From NCBI GenBank assembly GCA_963758335.1, contig CAVWVF010000003.1, positions 372,001-436,000 on the forward strand: a stretch of 64,000 nucleotides of DNA, given 5' to 3'. Positions 1-9,524 of this stretch are shown piece by piece (position 1 is the first letter of the stretch; every line of letters starts with the position of its first letter). Source of the DNA: Roseiarcus sp963758335. Lineage in GTDB: Bacteria; Pseudomonadota; Alphaproteobacteria; Rhizobiales; Beijerinckiaceae. The notes under the pieces are model-generated. The model saw only the letters and a list, made by a program, of their open reading frames with translations, searched no databases and had not been told where the DNA came from. Made by a program: the position numbers and the translations under genes.

Positions 1-2292
1 AAGCACGCAGCGGGCTTCGGCCATTTCATCAACGGGCGCTTCACGCGGCCCGGCGTGCTGTTCGACGTGTTCAACCCCGCGACCGGCGAGCGGATCGCCG
101 GCGCGACGCAGGGCACGGTCGCCGACGTCGGCGCGGCGATCGCGGCGGCGCGCAAGGCGCTACCGACATGGGCGGCTCTCTCCGGCTACGAACGCTCGAG
201 ACATCTCTATGCGATCGCTCGCCATGTGCAGAAGCGCGAGCGCTTCCTCGCCGTGCTCGAGACGACCGACAACGGCAAGCCGATCCGCGAGTCGCGCGAT
301 ATCGACATTCCGCTCGTCGCCCGCCACTTCTACCATCACGCCGGCTGGGCCTCGCTGATCGATGCCGAATTCAAAGGCACGCGGCCGGTCGGCGTGTGCG
401 GTCAGATCATTCCGTGGAACTTCCCGCTTCTCATGCTCGCTTGGAAGATTGCGCCAGCGCTCGCGGCAGGAAATACGGTCGTCTTGAAGCCCGCCGAATA
501 TACGCCGCTGACCGCGCTCGCCTTCGCAGAGATCTGCGTCGAGGCGGGGCTGCCGCCGGGCGTCGTCAACATCGTCACCGGCGACGGCGCGACGGGGGCG
601 GCGCTCGTCGCCCATGACGGCGTCGACAAGATCGCCTTCACCGGCTCGACCGAAGTCGGACGCTTGATCCGCAAGGCGACCGCCGGAACGGGCAAGAAGC
701 TGTCGCTCGAGCTCGGCGGAAAGTCGCCCTTCGTCGTATTCGAGGACGCCGATCTCGACAGCGCGGTCGAGGGCGTCGTCGACGCGATCTGGTTCAACCA
801 GGGAGAAGTCTGCTGCGCCGGGTCGCGGCTGCTGGCGGCCGAGGGGGTCGCCGACGCGCTCTATGCCAAGCTTCGCGCACGGATGGCGAATCTCAGGGTC
901 GGCGATCCCCTCGACAAGTCGACCGACGTCGGCGCGATCGTCGCCCCCGCCCAACTCGAGCGCATCGAGCGGCTGATGCGCGAAGGCGCAGGCGAGGGGC
1001 TCGAAATCTGGCGGGCGGACGATCGCCTTCCGAACCGCGGCTGCTTTTATCCGCCAACCCTGGTCACAGGGGTCGAGCCGGCATCGATCCTGGCGCGCGA
1101 GGAAATCTTCGGCCCGGTGCTGGTCGCGACCACCTTCCGCACGCCCGACGAGGCGGTGGCGCTCGCCAACAACACCCGCTACGGCCTAGCCGCGTCGGTG
1201 TGGACGGAGAACGTCAACCGGGCTCTCGAAGTCGCCGCCCGCATCAAGGCGGGCGTCGTCTGGATCAATTCGACCAACATGTTCGACGCTGCCTCGGGCT
1301 TCGGCGGTTATCGCGAGAGCGGCTTCGGCCGCGAGGGCGGCCGCGAGGGCCTGTTCGAGTACCGCGTCGCCGACGCGCCGGAGGGCAGGCTCCATCCGGC
1401 AAAGGCGGCGTCTCTGAGCGCGCTGCCGGGAAGCGTTCCCTCGAGCGGCAGCGCAGGCGGTCTCGACCGCACCGCGAAACTCTATGTCGGCGGCAAGCAG
1501 GCGCGGCCCGACTCCGGCTACAGCTACGCCGTCCTCGACCCGAGCGGCGGCGAGATCGGCCTCGCGGGACTCGGCAACCGCAAGGACGTCCGCAACGCGG
1601 TCGAGGCGGCGGCCAAGGCGTCGTCTTGGGGCGCCGCCACCGCCCATAACCGGGCGCAGGTTCTCTACTATGTGGCGGAGAACCTGAGCGCCCGGGCGGA
1701 CGAGTTCGCCGGGCGGCTGCGCGCCATGACGGGCGCTTCCGCGCGCGCCGCCGAGGCCGAGGTGGAGGCGTCGATAAGGCGCGCCTTCCTCTATGCCGGT
1801 TTCGCCGACAAGTTCGACGGCGCGGTCCACGCCACCCGCTCGCACTTCGTCACGCTGGCTATGAACGAGCCGTGGGGCGTGATGGGGATCGTCTGCCCGA
1901 ACGAAGCGCCGCTGCTCGCCTTCATTTCCCTCGTCATGCCCGCGATCGCGATGGGCAATTGCGTCGTCGCCGTCCCCTCTGCGGCCCACCCCTTGAGCGC
2001 GACCGACTTCTACACCGTCCTCGATGCGTCGGACGTTCCCGGCGGCGTGGTCAATATCGTCACGGGCGATTCGAACGCGCTCGCCGCGACGCTCGCCGAG
2101 CACGACGGGGTCGACGCTCTCTGGTACGTCGGCGACGCGGCCGGGGCGGCGAAGGTCGAGGCCTTGTCGACCGGCAATCTGAAGGCGACCTGGGCCGCCT
2201 CGTCCGCCCGGGACTGGACGCGTGCGGAAGGCCGCTCGTTCCTGCGCCGCGCGGCCCAGGTCAAGAACATCTGGGCGCCCTACGGCGAATGA
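1..2292 (+). CDS. Aldehyde dehydrogenase family protein, two ALDH domains fused, 5' partial
   Basis: The reading frame is open from the first base of the window, so the true start lies upstream. The first domain (about residues 1-470) is a complete NAD(P)-dependent aldehyde dehydrogenase. It has the nucleotide-binding segment PWNFPLL, the general-base glutamate in ELGGKSPF and the nucleophile in GEVCCAGSR. After a low-complexity linker, a second ALDH-like domain (about residues 490-763) follows. It keeps the NEPWGVMGIVCP and VVNIVTGDS-type segments but ends before any catalytic cysteine, so it is probably non-catalytic. Fusions of this size are known in alphaproteobacteria, often near deoC, but deoC is not visible here. 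It would oxidise an aldehyde to an acid in the cytoplasm; the substrate is unknown. Confidence 0.85.
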   Translation, partial: KHAAGFGHFINGRFTRPGVLFDVFNPATGERIAGATQGTVADVGAAIAAARKALPTWAALSGYERSRHLYAIARHVQKRERFLAVLETTDNGKPIRESRDIDIPLVARHFYHHAGWASLIDAEFKGTRPVGVCGQIIPWNFPLLMLAWKIAPALAAGNTVVLKPAEYTPLTALAFAEICVEAGLPPGVVNIVTGDGATGAALVAHDGVDKIAFTGSTEVGRLIRKATAGTGKKLSLELGGKSPFVVFEDADLDSAVEGVVDAIWFNQGEVCCAGSRLLAAEGVADALYAKLRARMANLRVGDPLDKSTDVGAIVAPAQLERIERLMREGAGEGLEIWRADDRLPNRGCFYPPTLVTGVEPASILAREEIFGPVLVATTFRTPDEAVALANNTRYGLAASVWTENVNRALEVAARIKAGVVWINSTNMFDAASGFGGYRESGFGREGGREGLFEYRVADAPEGRLHPAKAASLSALPGSVPSSGSAGGLDRTAKLYVGGKQARPDSGYSYAVLDPSGGEIGLAGLGNRKDVRNAVEAAAKASSWGAATAHNRAQVLYYVAENLSARADEFAGRLRAMTGASARAAEAEVEASIRRAFLYAGFADKFDGAVHATRSHFVTLAMNEPWGVMGIVCPNEAPLLAFISLVMPAIAMGNCVVAVPSAAHPLSATDFYTVLDASDVPGGVVNIVTGDSNALAATLAEHDGVDALWYVGDAAGAAKVEALSTGNLKATWAASSARDWTRAEGRSFLRRAAQVKNIWAPYGE

Positions 2293-2796
2293 TACGGGTT
2301 TCAGGAAAAGGCGGGCGCGGCCCGGGCTGCAATTTGAATGGCCTCGCATGCGCATCCTGCATACGTCGTCGACGTGCCCCGGCCCCGGCGATGATGTCTG
2401 TTCCTGGTTGTCCGCCGCCTGTTATGACCCTGTTTAAGGGGCCATAACAGGCCCTGTTAAGGGCGAATTATCTCCCTGTTCCCCTCCCTGTTCCGCCTTC
2501 TGTTCCGTGCGCACGGAACATTCCAAGCCATTGAAATAACATCACTTTCAGTTCAGAGGCGTGGCGTTTCGCGGCCGATTCTCCCTGTTTTTGCGTCGTT
2601 AACGGGAGCACAGTCGGCGATTCAGGCGCGGCGGCCCCGCGATGGTAGCGTTGCTCCTCTACCATGGAAGCATAGGCCGGCGTCCAATCCCTGCGCCGGC
2701 GTTCATGAGCGGGCGGCCGGGATCGAGCCGGTCCTTCTTGCGCGAGGGCCAGGCGAGCTGCCCCCAGGTTCAGGCTGCGCGGGCCGGTTCAAGGTC
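2293..2796. other. Intergenic region with recurring CCTGTT-type words
   Basis: No convincing gene is present. Between about 2410 and 2520 the word CCTGTT or CTGTTCC recurs several times, next to the short palindrome GTTCCGTGCGCACGGAAC. A 65-codon frame on the minus strand (2468-2665) has no recognisable domain. The region separates two convergent transcription units and may hold a dispersed intergenic repeat. Confidence 0.4.
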
Positions 2797-3789
2797 TCAC
2801 CAGACTTTCGTGACCGCATAGCCCATTGCGCGCAGCCGTTGGATCAGCCCCTCCTTTCCGGAGAGGTGCAGTGCGCCCACCGCGATGAAGGCGCCGCCGC
2901 CCTTCAACAGCGGCGCGATCCGCTCGGCCATGGTGGCGTTTCGGCCGACCAGGGGGAGGCGGGTGAATTCATCCTCCGCCACGCGCTCGTCTTCGCTCAT
3001 GTCTCCGAGCGCGTCCGAAATCGACAGGATCTCGGCCGGACGGCTCTCGCGATAGAGCCTCAGCATGGTGGCGTAGACATCGTCGTTCAGGCCCGGATCG
3101 CGCGCCGTGAGGGCGAGCAGGACGCCGGCGACCCGGGGGCGCAGGGCGGAAATCGCGTCGAGCTGCTCCCCGACCGTCTCGAGTCCAACGACCTTGACCC
3201 CGGACGCCTTGGCGGACTGGGCGATGAGCTGATCGACTTCCGGCAGATCGAGCGCCTGACGCTCCACCTCGCAGTGCGGAATTGCCGTCAGCACCGCCAG
3301 GAACCAGAGTTTCAGGTGGTGGGCGAATTCGCCGGGATAGCCCTGAGCGACGAGCAGCTTTTCGATTTCCGCCCGATCCGCCGGAGGCGCGTCCTCGAAC
3401 GTGTCGTGCTGGCGGTCGAGGGCCCTGGCGAGCATGGCCGCGCCGAGGTTCGCCTTCTCCGCGGCGTCCAGCGGACCGCCGAGCTCCGTCGCCACGACCT
3501 TGGCGCCGCCAATTCGTTCCGTCGCGCGACGCGCCAACGCGATCGCCGCATCGTCGGTCGAATGGATGGTGCCATAAAGGTAGGAAGGATCCAGACCGGG
3601 CTTGTCGATCCGCCAGAAGACGCCATCGGCGTTGACGAGATCGTCAGCGCGCTTGGCCTTGGCCACAGCGAGCCCGACGACCTCGGTCAGATCCTTGCCG
3701 TGGCAGACTGGCGGGGCTTCGACGGCCGCTGCCGGCGGGGAGAGACACCAGAAAAGCCCGAGTCCGCAAAGGGCGAAAATCTCCTTCAT
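2797..3789 (-). CDS. TraB/GumN family protein, exported
   Basis: A 330-aa protein that starts with a signal peptide (MKEIFALCGLGLFWCL followed by an alanine-rich stretch). The mature part has the family hallmarks FWRIDKPG, SYLYGTIHSTD and, near the end, AFIAVGALHLSGKEGL with the conserved GALH. These motifs identify the TraB/GumN (PF01963) family of putative metal-dependent hydrolases. I chose the start at 3789 because it places the signal peptide at the N-terminus and lies 11 bp after the coaA stop; the longer upstream frame has no such features. It is probably co-transcribed with hisE and coaA. Its physiological role is unknown. Confidence 0.85.
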   Translation of the reverse strand: MKEIFALCGLGLFWCLSPPAAAVEAPPVCHGKDLTEVVGLAVAKAKRADDLVNADGVFWRIDKPGLDPSYLYGTIHSTDDAAIALARRATERIGGAKVVATELGGPLDAAEKANLGAAMLARALDRQHDTFEDAPPADRAEIEKLLVAQGYPGEFAHHLKLWFLAVLTAIPHCEVERQALDLPEVDQLIAQSAKASGVKVVGLETVGEQLDAISALRPRVAGVLLALTARDPGLNDDVYATMLRLYRESRPAEILSISDALGDMSEDERVAEDEFTRLPLVGRNATMAERIAPLLKGGGAFIAVGALHLSGKEGLIQRLRAMGYAVTKVW

Positions 3790-3800
3790 CGCTTTCGTTC

Positions 3801-4760
3801 TCACAGTTTCCGCAGCGCCACCTCCTCGATGCGGTGGCTTGCGCCTTTCGTCAACAAGAGATCGGCGCGCGGGCGCGTCGGCAGGATGTTCTCGTGCAGA
3901 TTGACGAGATTGATCCTCAGCCAGATCGAGCGGGCAGTCGCCTCCGCCTCCTCGTCGTCGAGGTCCGCGTATTGACGGAAGTAGCTGCGCGGGTCGCGGA
4001 ACGCGGTCTGTCGGAGCCCCATGAACCGCTCGATGTACCATTGCTCCAGCAGGGCGTCGTCGGCGTCCAAGAACACCGAGAAGTCGAAGAAGTCGGAGAC
4101 GAACGGAATCTCCTTGCCGTCGCGGGGCAGCCGGTTCGGGGCGAGGACGTTGATCCCTTCGACGATGAGAATGTCCGGACGATCGATGCTGATCGATTCC
4201 CCCGGCACGATATCGTAGGTGAGGTGCGAATAGACGGGCGCGGCGACGTTGTGCCGGCCCGCCTTGACCGCCGACAGGAATCGGAGCAGCGCCGTCCCGT
4301 CATAGCTTTCGGGAAAGCCCTTGCGGTCCATGATGCCCTGGCGAATCAACTCGGCGTTCGGGTGCAGAAAGCCGTCAGTCGTGACGAGCTGAACCTTGGG
4401 CGTGTTCGGCCAGCGCGTCAGCAGGGCCTGCAGCACGCGCGCCGTCGTCGACTTTCCGACCGCCACCGATCCGGCTACGCCGATGATGTAGGGCACCTTT
4501 CCGTCGACGGCGCCGAGGAACCGCTGGGTCGCCTTGAACAGCCCCTGCGTGGCGGCGACGTAGAGCGCAAGCAGACGCGACAGTGGCAGATAGATCGCCA
4601 CGACCTCGTCGATCGATATCGGGTCATGGGTCGACTGCAGCTTGCGAAGGTCGTCGATCGTCAGGGTGAGCTGGGTGTCGGCGCGCAACTGCGCCCATTC
4701 GTCGCGGGTGAAGCGCCGGAAAGGGGATTCCAGGGGAGCGCGGCCGACTTCACGATCCAT
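3801..4760 (-). CDS. coaA: Type I pantothenate kinase
   Basis: A 319-aa cytoplasmic enzyme that phosphorylates pantothenate with ATP, the first committed step of coenzyme A synthesis. The P-loop GVAGSVAVGKSTT lies near residue 100, and VTTDGFLHPN, PVYSHLTYDIVPG and DILIVEGINVL are typical of bacterial CoaA. The length matches the family. The start at 4760 gives MDREVG, 25 bp downstream of the hisE stop. The order hisE-coaA is conserved in rhizobia and relatives, so this is an operon with hisE upstream and the TraB/GumN gene downstream. Confidence 0.96.
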   Translation of the reverse strand: MDREVGRAPLESPFRRFTRDEWAQLRADTQLTLTIDDLRKLQSTHDPISIDEVVAIYLPLSRLLALYVAATQGLFKATQRFLGAVDGKVPYIIGVAGSVAVGKSTTARVLQALLTRWPNTPKVQLVTTDGFLHPNAELIRQGIMDRKGFPESYDGTALLRFLSAVKAGRHNVAAPVYSHLTYDIVPGESISIDRPDILIVEGINVLAPNRLPRDGKEIPFVSDFFDFSVFLDADDALLEQWYIERFMGLRQTAFRDPRSYFRQYADLDDEEAEATARSIWLRINLVNLHENILPTRPRADLLLTKGASHRIEEVALRKL

Positions 4761-4785
4761 GGCGACTTCCTTGCGCTTGCCCTCG

Positions 4786-5100
4786 CTAGCCTTTGCGAGA
4801 CGCCTTTTCCTGGTGGCCGCTCTGCCGCGTGCGGCTTTGCAATTCGCCCATGACGGATTGAAACGAGACGCCCCGCGCATGCAGCACGACGAGCAGATGA
4901 TAGAGCACGTCGGCGGCTTCGGCGCGGACTGCGTCTTCGTCCTCGGCAGCGACCGCGATCGCCAGTTCGATCGCCTCCTCGCCGAACTTGCGCGCGCAAT
5001 GTGCGGCGCCTTTGTCGAGCAGGCTGCGCGTATAGGATTGGACGGCGCTCGCTCCGGCGCGGCGCGCGATGGTCTCGGCGAGATCGTCAAGGGTGAACAT
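4786..5100 (-). CDS. hisE: Phosphoribosyl-ATP pyrophosphatase
   Basis: A 104-aa MazG-like alpha-helical protein that hydrolyses phosphoribosyl-ATP to phosphoribosyl-AMP, the second step of histidine synthesis. The metal-binding motif is seen in KFGEEAIELAIA and in EAADVLYHLLVVL. The start MFTLDDLAETI fits homologues; the frame continues upstream without conserved sequence. In relatives the remaining his genes lie upstream of hisE. Here an aldehyde dehydrogenase on the same strand lies 74 bp upstream, so the usual his cluster is not next to it. Confidence 0.95.
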   Translation of the reverse strand: MFTLDDLAETIARRAGASAVQSYTRSLLDKGAAHCARKFGEEAIELAIAVAAEDEDAVRAEAADVLYHLLVVLHARGVSFQSVMGELQSRTRQSGHQEKASRKG

Positions 5101-5174
5101 CGTCCTAGCCGTATCGTTGTACGTCGCTCGGGGATAGCCGGAAGAAAGAAGGGGCGCCGCGCGCCGAACCCCGA

Positions 5175-6599
5175 TCAGGAGTAGCCAACGACCGCCTTCA
5201 GTTCGACATAATCGTCGATGCCGAAATCGGCATATTCCCGCCCGTTGCCCGATTGCTTGAAGCCGCCAAAAGGCGCGTGAACGTCCCACGCGGGATAATT
5301 GACATTGACCGTGCCGGCGCGCAGCCGGGCGGCGACCGCCCGTGCGTGGCCAATATCCTCGGACGACACATAGGCCGCCAAGCCATACACCGAGTCGTTG
5401 GCGATGCGAACGGCCTCGTCCTCGTCCCGATAGCTCATGACCGCGAGCACAGGGCCAAATACCTCCTCGCGCTCGATCTTCATGCCGCGCTTCACCTCGC
5501 CGAAGACGGTCGGCCGGACATAGTATCCCCGGTTGAGGCCGGGCGGGCGCCCGAGGCCGCCGGCGACGAGCCTCGCTCCCTCCTCAATTCCGGCCTCGAT
5601 GAGCCGCTGTATCTTGTCGAACTGCGTCTGGCTGACGACCGGTCCCAGATCGACGCCGGGCTCGCGCGGATGGCCGATCTTCTGTCCGAAAGCGACTTCG
5701 GCGGCGATGGCGAGCGCCTCGTCCTGCCTTTCGGCCGGGACCAACATGCGAGTCGGAGCGTCGCAGGACTGCCCGCTGTTGGAGAAGCAGGCCAGGACAC
5801 CTGCCCGCACCGCCGCCGGAAAATCCGCATCCGGCAGGATGATGTTCGGCGACTTGCCGCCAAGTTCCTGAGCGACCCGCTTGACCGTGTCGGCCGCCGC
5901 CTTGGCGACGATGACGCCGGCGCGGGTGGAGCCTGTGAAGGACACCATGTCGACGTCCGGATGGGCCGCCATGACCTGTCCGACGTCCGGACCCGCGCCA
6001 TTGACGAGGTTGAAGACCCCTGCAGGGACGCCAGAGGCCTCCACGATTTCGGCGAACAGAATACCACTGATGGGAGCGATCTCGCTCGGTTTCAGGACGA
6101 CCGTGCACCCGGCCGCCAGCGCCGGCGCGGCCTTGCACACGATCTGGTTCAGAGGCCAGTTCCACGGCGTGATGAGCGCCGCAACGCCGATGGGCTCCTT
6201 GACGATCAGGCTGGTTCCGCGCACGCGATTGAATTCGTATGCTTCGAGCGCCTCGACGGTCGCCTCGAGATGCACTCTCCCCGCCCAGACCTGCGCGTCG
6301 CGGGCGAACGGCAGGGGAGCGCCCATTTCCTGCGACACGGCCTGCGCAAGCTCCTCCGCCCGGCTGTTGTAATTCTCGAGAATTCGCCGGAGGAGCGCCA
6401 GTCGCTCTTCGCGGGCCGTGCGGGAAAATGCCTCGAAAGCGGCTCTGGCCGCGGCGACAGCGCGATCGACGTCCTCTTTCGAGCCGAGCGAAATCCGCGT
6501 GAACGGCTGCTCCGTCGACGGGTCGATGACATCCAGCGCAGCCGGAACCGCGGGGTCCAGCCACCGCCCGCCGATGTAGAACTTAGCGTTGCGGTTCAT
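5175..6599 (-). CDS. NAD(P)-dependent aldehyde dehydrogenase
   Basis: A complete 474-aa single-domain aldehyde dehydrogenase. Visible motifs are PWNWPLNQIV, the catalytic glutamate in QELGGKSPNII, the nucleophilic cysteine in SNSGQSCDAPTRM, and EEVFGPVLAVMSY followed by PFGGFKQSGNGRE near the C-terminus. The start at 6599 yields MNRNAKFYIGGRW, the normal N-terminus; the longer frame runs into the divergent hemN promoter region. The substrate cannot be inferred. The gene is divergent from the broken hemN, with about 165 bp between them, and its stop lies 74 bp before hisE. Confidence 0.93.
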   Translation of the reverse strand: MNRNAKFYIGGRWLDPAVPAALDVIDPSTEQPFTRISLGSKEDVDRAVAAARAAFEAFSRTAREERLALLRRILENYNSRAEELAQAVSQEMGAPLPFARDAQVWAGRVHLEATVEALEAYEFNRVRGTSLIVKEPIGVAALITPWNWPLNQIVCKAAPALAAGCTVVLKPSEIAPISGILFAEIVEASGVPAGVFNLVNGAGPDVGQVMAAHPDVDMVSFTGSTRAGVIVAKAAADTVKRVAQELGGKSPNIILPDADFPAAVRAGVLACFSNSGQSCDAPTRMLVPAERQDEALAIAAEVAFGQKIGHPREPGVDLGPVVSQTQFDKIQRLIEAGIEEGARLVAGGLGRPPGLNRGYYVRPTVFGEVKRGMKIEREEVFGPVLAVMSYRDEDEAVRIANDSVYGLAAYVSSEDIGHARAVAARLRAGTVNVNYPAWDVHAPFGGFKQSGNGREYADFGIDDYVELKAVVGYS

Positions 6600-6765
6600 C
6601 GATAGTCCTCCCGGCCTGCCGCGTCCGCATGTATTGCCTGCCCACACTCGACTCGCAACCGCCGGCGCGGCAACGGGTCGCACCTTTGCGACGACTTTCG
6701 GCCCCAATTCGCGCCTCACTTCTTCGCGAACGCCCGTTCGAACATCGGGGTCTCGGGGGTCTCGC

Positions 6766-8172
6766 ATGACCGTGATCAACGTCTCGGCCGTTGGCGGAGA
6801 AGCCGCAAAGGATGTGGCCGAGCTTATCGCCCGCTACGACGGGCGGGCGCCCCGCTACACGAGCTATCCGACCGCGCCGCATTTCAGCCCGGCGGTCGGA
6901 GCGCGCGTCTATGCGCGCTGGCTCGCGGGACTGCCTGCGGAAACGCCGCTGTCGCTTTATCTCCATGTGCCGTTTTGCGACCGGCTCTGCCTCTATTGCG
7001 GCTGCAACACGTCGGTCGTTCGGCTCGAATCCTCGCATTCGCCTACGCCGCTCTGCTGATGCGCGAGATCGACCATGTCGCGCGGATGATCGGCCGCCGG
7101 GCGGCGGTTCCGCATGTGCACTGGGGCGGCGGCACGCCAACGTCGCTGCCCGGCGACTGCCTGATCGCGATCATGGACCGGCTGAAGGAGCGCTTTGCAT
7201 TCGCGAAGGACGTTGAAATCGCAATCGAGCTCGACCCGACCTCGCTGCCTTCCGACCGGCGCGAGGCGCTGAGGCCGATGGGGGTCACGCGCGTCAGTCT
7301 CGGCGTGCAGGATTTGGAGCCCTCGGTGCAGCGCGCGATCGGACGCGCTCAGTCCTACGAGGAAACCAAGACCTGCGCCGACGCGGCGAGGAATCTGGGA
7401 GTCGAAACGCTCAATCTCGATCTCATCTACGGCTTGCCGTTACAAACTGAGGAGGGGGTCGCGCGCACCGCGCGGCGCGCGCTCGATCTGAAAGCCGACC
7501 GGGTCGCGGTGTTCGGCTACGCCCATGTGCCCTGGATGAAGTGACATCAGGCGCTGATTTCGGAAGAGCAGTTGCCCGGCCCGGTCGCCCGCTATCAGCA
7601 GCTCAACGCGATCCATCGCGCGTGCTGACATAGGAGGGCGGATATATCGCCGTCGGCCTCGATCACTATGCGCTGCCGAGCGACGCGATGGCGCAGGCGG
7701 TGGCGGCGCGCCGGCTCAAGCGCAGTTTTCAAGGCTATACGACCGACGCCGCGCCGGCCCTTGTCGGATTCGGCGCGAGCTCGATCGGTTCGCTGCCGCA
7801 GGGCTACGTGCAGAACGCGCCGACTGCGGCAGCCTACGCCAAGGAGATCGACGCGGATCGCCTCGCCACCGTACGCGGGATCAGCTTGAGCGCCGATAAC
7901 CGGCTGCGACGCGACGTCATCGAGCGCATCATGTGCGATCTCGAGGTCGAGTATCGACGCCGTCGCGACCAAAAACCGCGCCGACCCAGCACTCCTGAAG
8001 GCGGCCGCATCCGACGGAATGCTGCGGTTCGAAGAAGACGGCCTCGCGTCGTGGGATGGGCGGCGCATCGTGGTCGGCGAACGCGGGCGCCCCTTCGTGC
8101 GCTCGATCGCCGCTCTGTTCGATCTCTATCTCGCCCGCCAGAGCGACAAGCCGCGCCATTCGCGCGCGATTT
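6766..8172 (+). pseudogene. hemN: Oxygen-independent coproporphyrinogen III oxidase, frameshifted
   Basis: The N-terminus is normal (RYDGRAPRYTSYPTAPHF) and keeps the radical-SAM cluster motif CDRLCLYCGC. The frame breaks near 7040 and resumes with HWGGGTPTSL. It meets a TGA at 7542 and another break near 7625, resumes with YIAVGLDHYALP and QGYTTD, and shifts again near 7950 to end with WDGRRIVVGERGRPFVRSIAALFDLYL. Together the pieces cover a whole HemN of about 460 aa, an enzyme of haem synthesis under low oxygen. With at least four lesions it cannot give full-length protein. It is the only clearly dead gene in the left flank. Confidence 0.9.
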
Positions 8173-8423
8173 GACGGACAATCTTTCGAATCGGGCCTGT
8201 ATGGCGCGAGACAAACCGAATGATCGCAATGGACCCGCGATTGTGCCGACGAAATCCCACCAGCGTGACGCCGAGTATCAGCTGGTTCGCGGGGTTGCGG
8301 AAGACTTTCCAAAGCGCGTCAGGGACGCGTCACGTCCTTCGCAACGCAAGACCGACGCACAACGGCGGTGATCCTTGACTTCCCGCTGGTGCGGGCCTTA
8401 AACCAAAGCGCGTTGTCGGGTCC

Positions 8424-8498
8424 GGGCGATTAGCTCAGCGGTAGAGCACTCCCTTCACACGGGAGGGGTCACAAGTTCAATCCTTGTATCGCCCACCA
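8424..8498 (+). tRNA. tRNA-Val, anticodon CAC
   Basis: The acceptor stem GGGCGAT pairs with ATCGCCC. The D-arm (TAGCTCAGCGGTAGAGC), anticodon stem CTCCC/GGGAG with loop TTCACAC, and T-arm (CAAGTTCAATCCTTG) are all present, and CCA is encoded. The anticodon CAC reads GTG (valine). I saw no duplicated tRNA 3' end nearby, so it is not obviously an integration site. Confidence 0.95.
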
Positions 8499-8737
8499 TG
8501 CTGTCCCGGCAAACCGACGCGGTTTCCGGGTCTACAGAAACCCCCGTAATTCCGGCGGGTTAGTGAGGCGAAGCGTAACGGTGGCAAATTCCCGGGCACG
8601 CACTCGCACAAAAGTTGATGCTGCAGGTGCTAAGTTGAGTCAGAAGGATCACTTACCGGTGCCTCAGCTTGATCGAAATCAACGGATCGCAGCTCTTGCC
8701 CGGATTTTGCGCAAGTTGGGATAGGTCACAGGCAATT

Positions 8738-8947
8738 TCAGACCGGCTTCAAGTTTTCCGCCGAGGATTTGCCGGTGCGCTTGTCGGCGACGATCTCATA
8801 GGCAATCTTCTGCCCTTCGTTCAGGCCGTGCAGACCGGCCCGTTCGACCGCGCTGATATGGACAAACACATCGGCGCCGCCGGCGTCGGGTTGAATGAAC
8901 CCGAAGCCCTTCGTTGCATTGAACCATTTCACTGTGCCCGTCGCCAT
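8738..8947 (-). CDS. Cold-shock domain protein, CspA family
   Basis: A 69-aa single cold-shock domain. RNP1 is KGFGFIQ and RNP2 is VFVHISA, and the N-terminus MATGTVKWFNATKGFGF is typical. It binds single-stranded RNA/DNA in the cytoplasm and acts as an RNA chaperone. A strong ribosome-binding sequence (GAGAGGAG) lies just upstream of the ATG. It is monocistronic, with tRNA-Val on one side and the HU gene on the other. Confidence 0.95.
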   Translation of the reverse strand: MATGTVKWFNATKGFGFIQPDAGGADVFVHISAVERAGLHGLNEGQKIAYEIVADKRTGKSSAENLKPV

Positions 8948-9142
8948 GGGGCGCTCCTCTCGAATAAGCCGACGAACCTAACTGAGCCGGCATTCATTGC
9001 AAGGCGCAGCCATGGGTGATCGGCTGCTGGCGCTGTCGTGACGTCGCGGGACGCCCGCGTTAAGCGACCAATAACGCGACAATGACATGTAGGCGGCCCC
9101 ATGCCATAGACGCCCCGAATCGAATCGCAAGGAACCTCTGCA

Positions 9143-9418
9143 ATGAACACATCCGAACTCGTAGCAATGCTCTCGGAGACGCATGGCATAAGCAAAGCGC
9201 AAGCCAAGTCGATCGTCGACGACATCTTGAAGGACATCGCGGACGCGGCGGCAAGCGGCGCGGAGGTGTCGCTATCGGGGTTCGGGAAGTTCAAAGTCAA
9301 GGCGAAGCCGGAGCGCGAAGGCCGCATTCCGGCAAATGGCGACAAGATCAAGATTGCGGCGTCAAAGAAGCTTACCTTCTCGTCTGCCAAATCGGTCAAG
9401 GACCACCTGAACCGCTGA
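9143..9418 (+). CDS. HU-family DNA-binding protein
   Basis: A 91-aa histone-like protein: N-terminal helices (MNTSELVAMLSETHGISKAQAK), the conserved turn SLSGFGKFKVK, and a beta arm with GRIPANGDKIKI. The classical RNP in the arm is replaced by RIPANG, as in many alphaproteobacterial paralogues. It bends and compacts DNA. It is the last intact non-mobile gene before the insertion-rich region. Downstream of its stop the sequence becomes a jumble of transposon ends. Confidence 0.93.
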   Translation: MNTSELVAMLSETHGISKAQAKSIVDDILKDIADAAASGAEVSLSGFGKFKVKAKPEREGRIPANGDKIKIAASKKLTFSSAKSVKDHLNR

Positions 9419-9524
9419 GCCGAACGGCCGCCGAGGAAAACTCGGGTGGACCCCCGTCGGAGAATTCGGGGGCAAATTCGCCGTGGCTGGACGGGGGTTG
9501 AGCATTGAAGCCCGGCGAAATGCT

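Noticed and set aside
1186..2355. Long minus-strand open frame opposite the aldehyde dehydrogenase
   Set aside because: Composition is the arginine/alanine-rich pattern of an antisense shadow in GC-rich DNA; the plus strand encodes a clear enzyme.
2468..2665. 65-aa minus-strand frame as a gene
   Set aside because: It overlaps repeated CCTGTT words, has no domain or ribosome-binding site, and looks like intergenic repeat.
8424..8498. tRNA-Val as the island attachment site
   Set aside because: The tRNA is intact and no second copy of its 3' end was found; csp and HU genes downstream look like normal chromosome.
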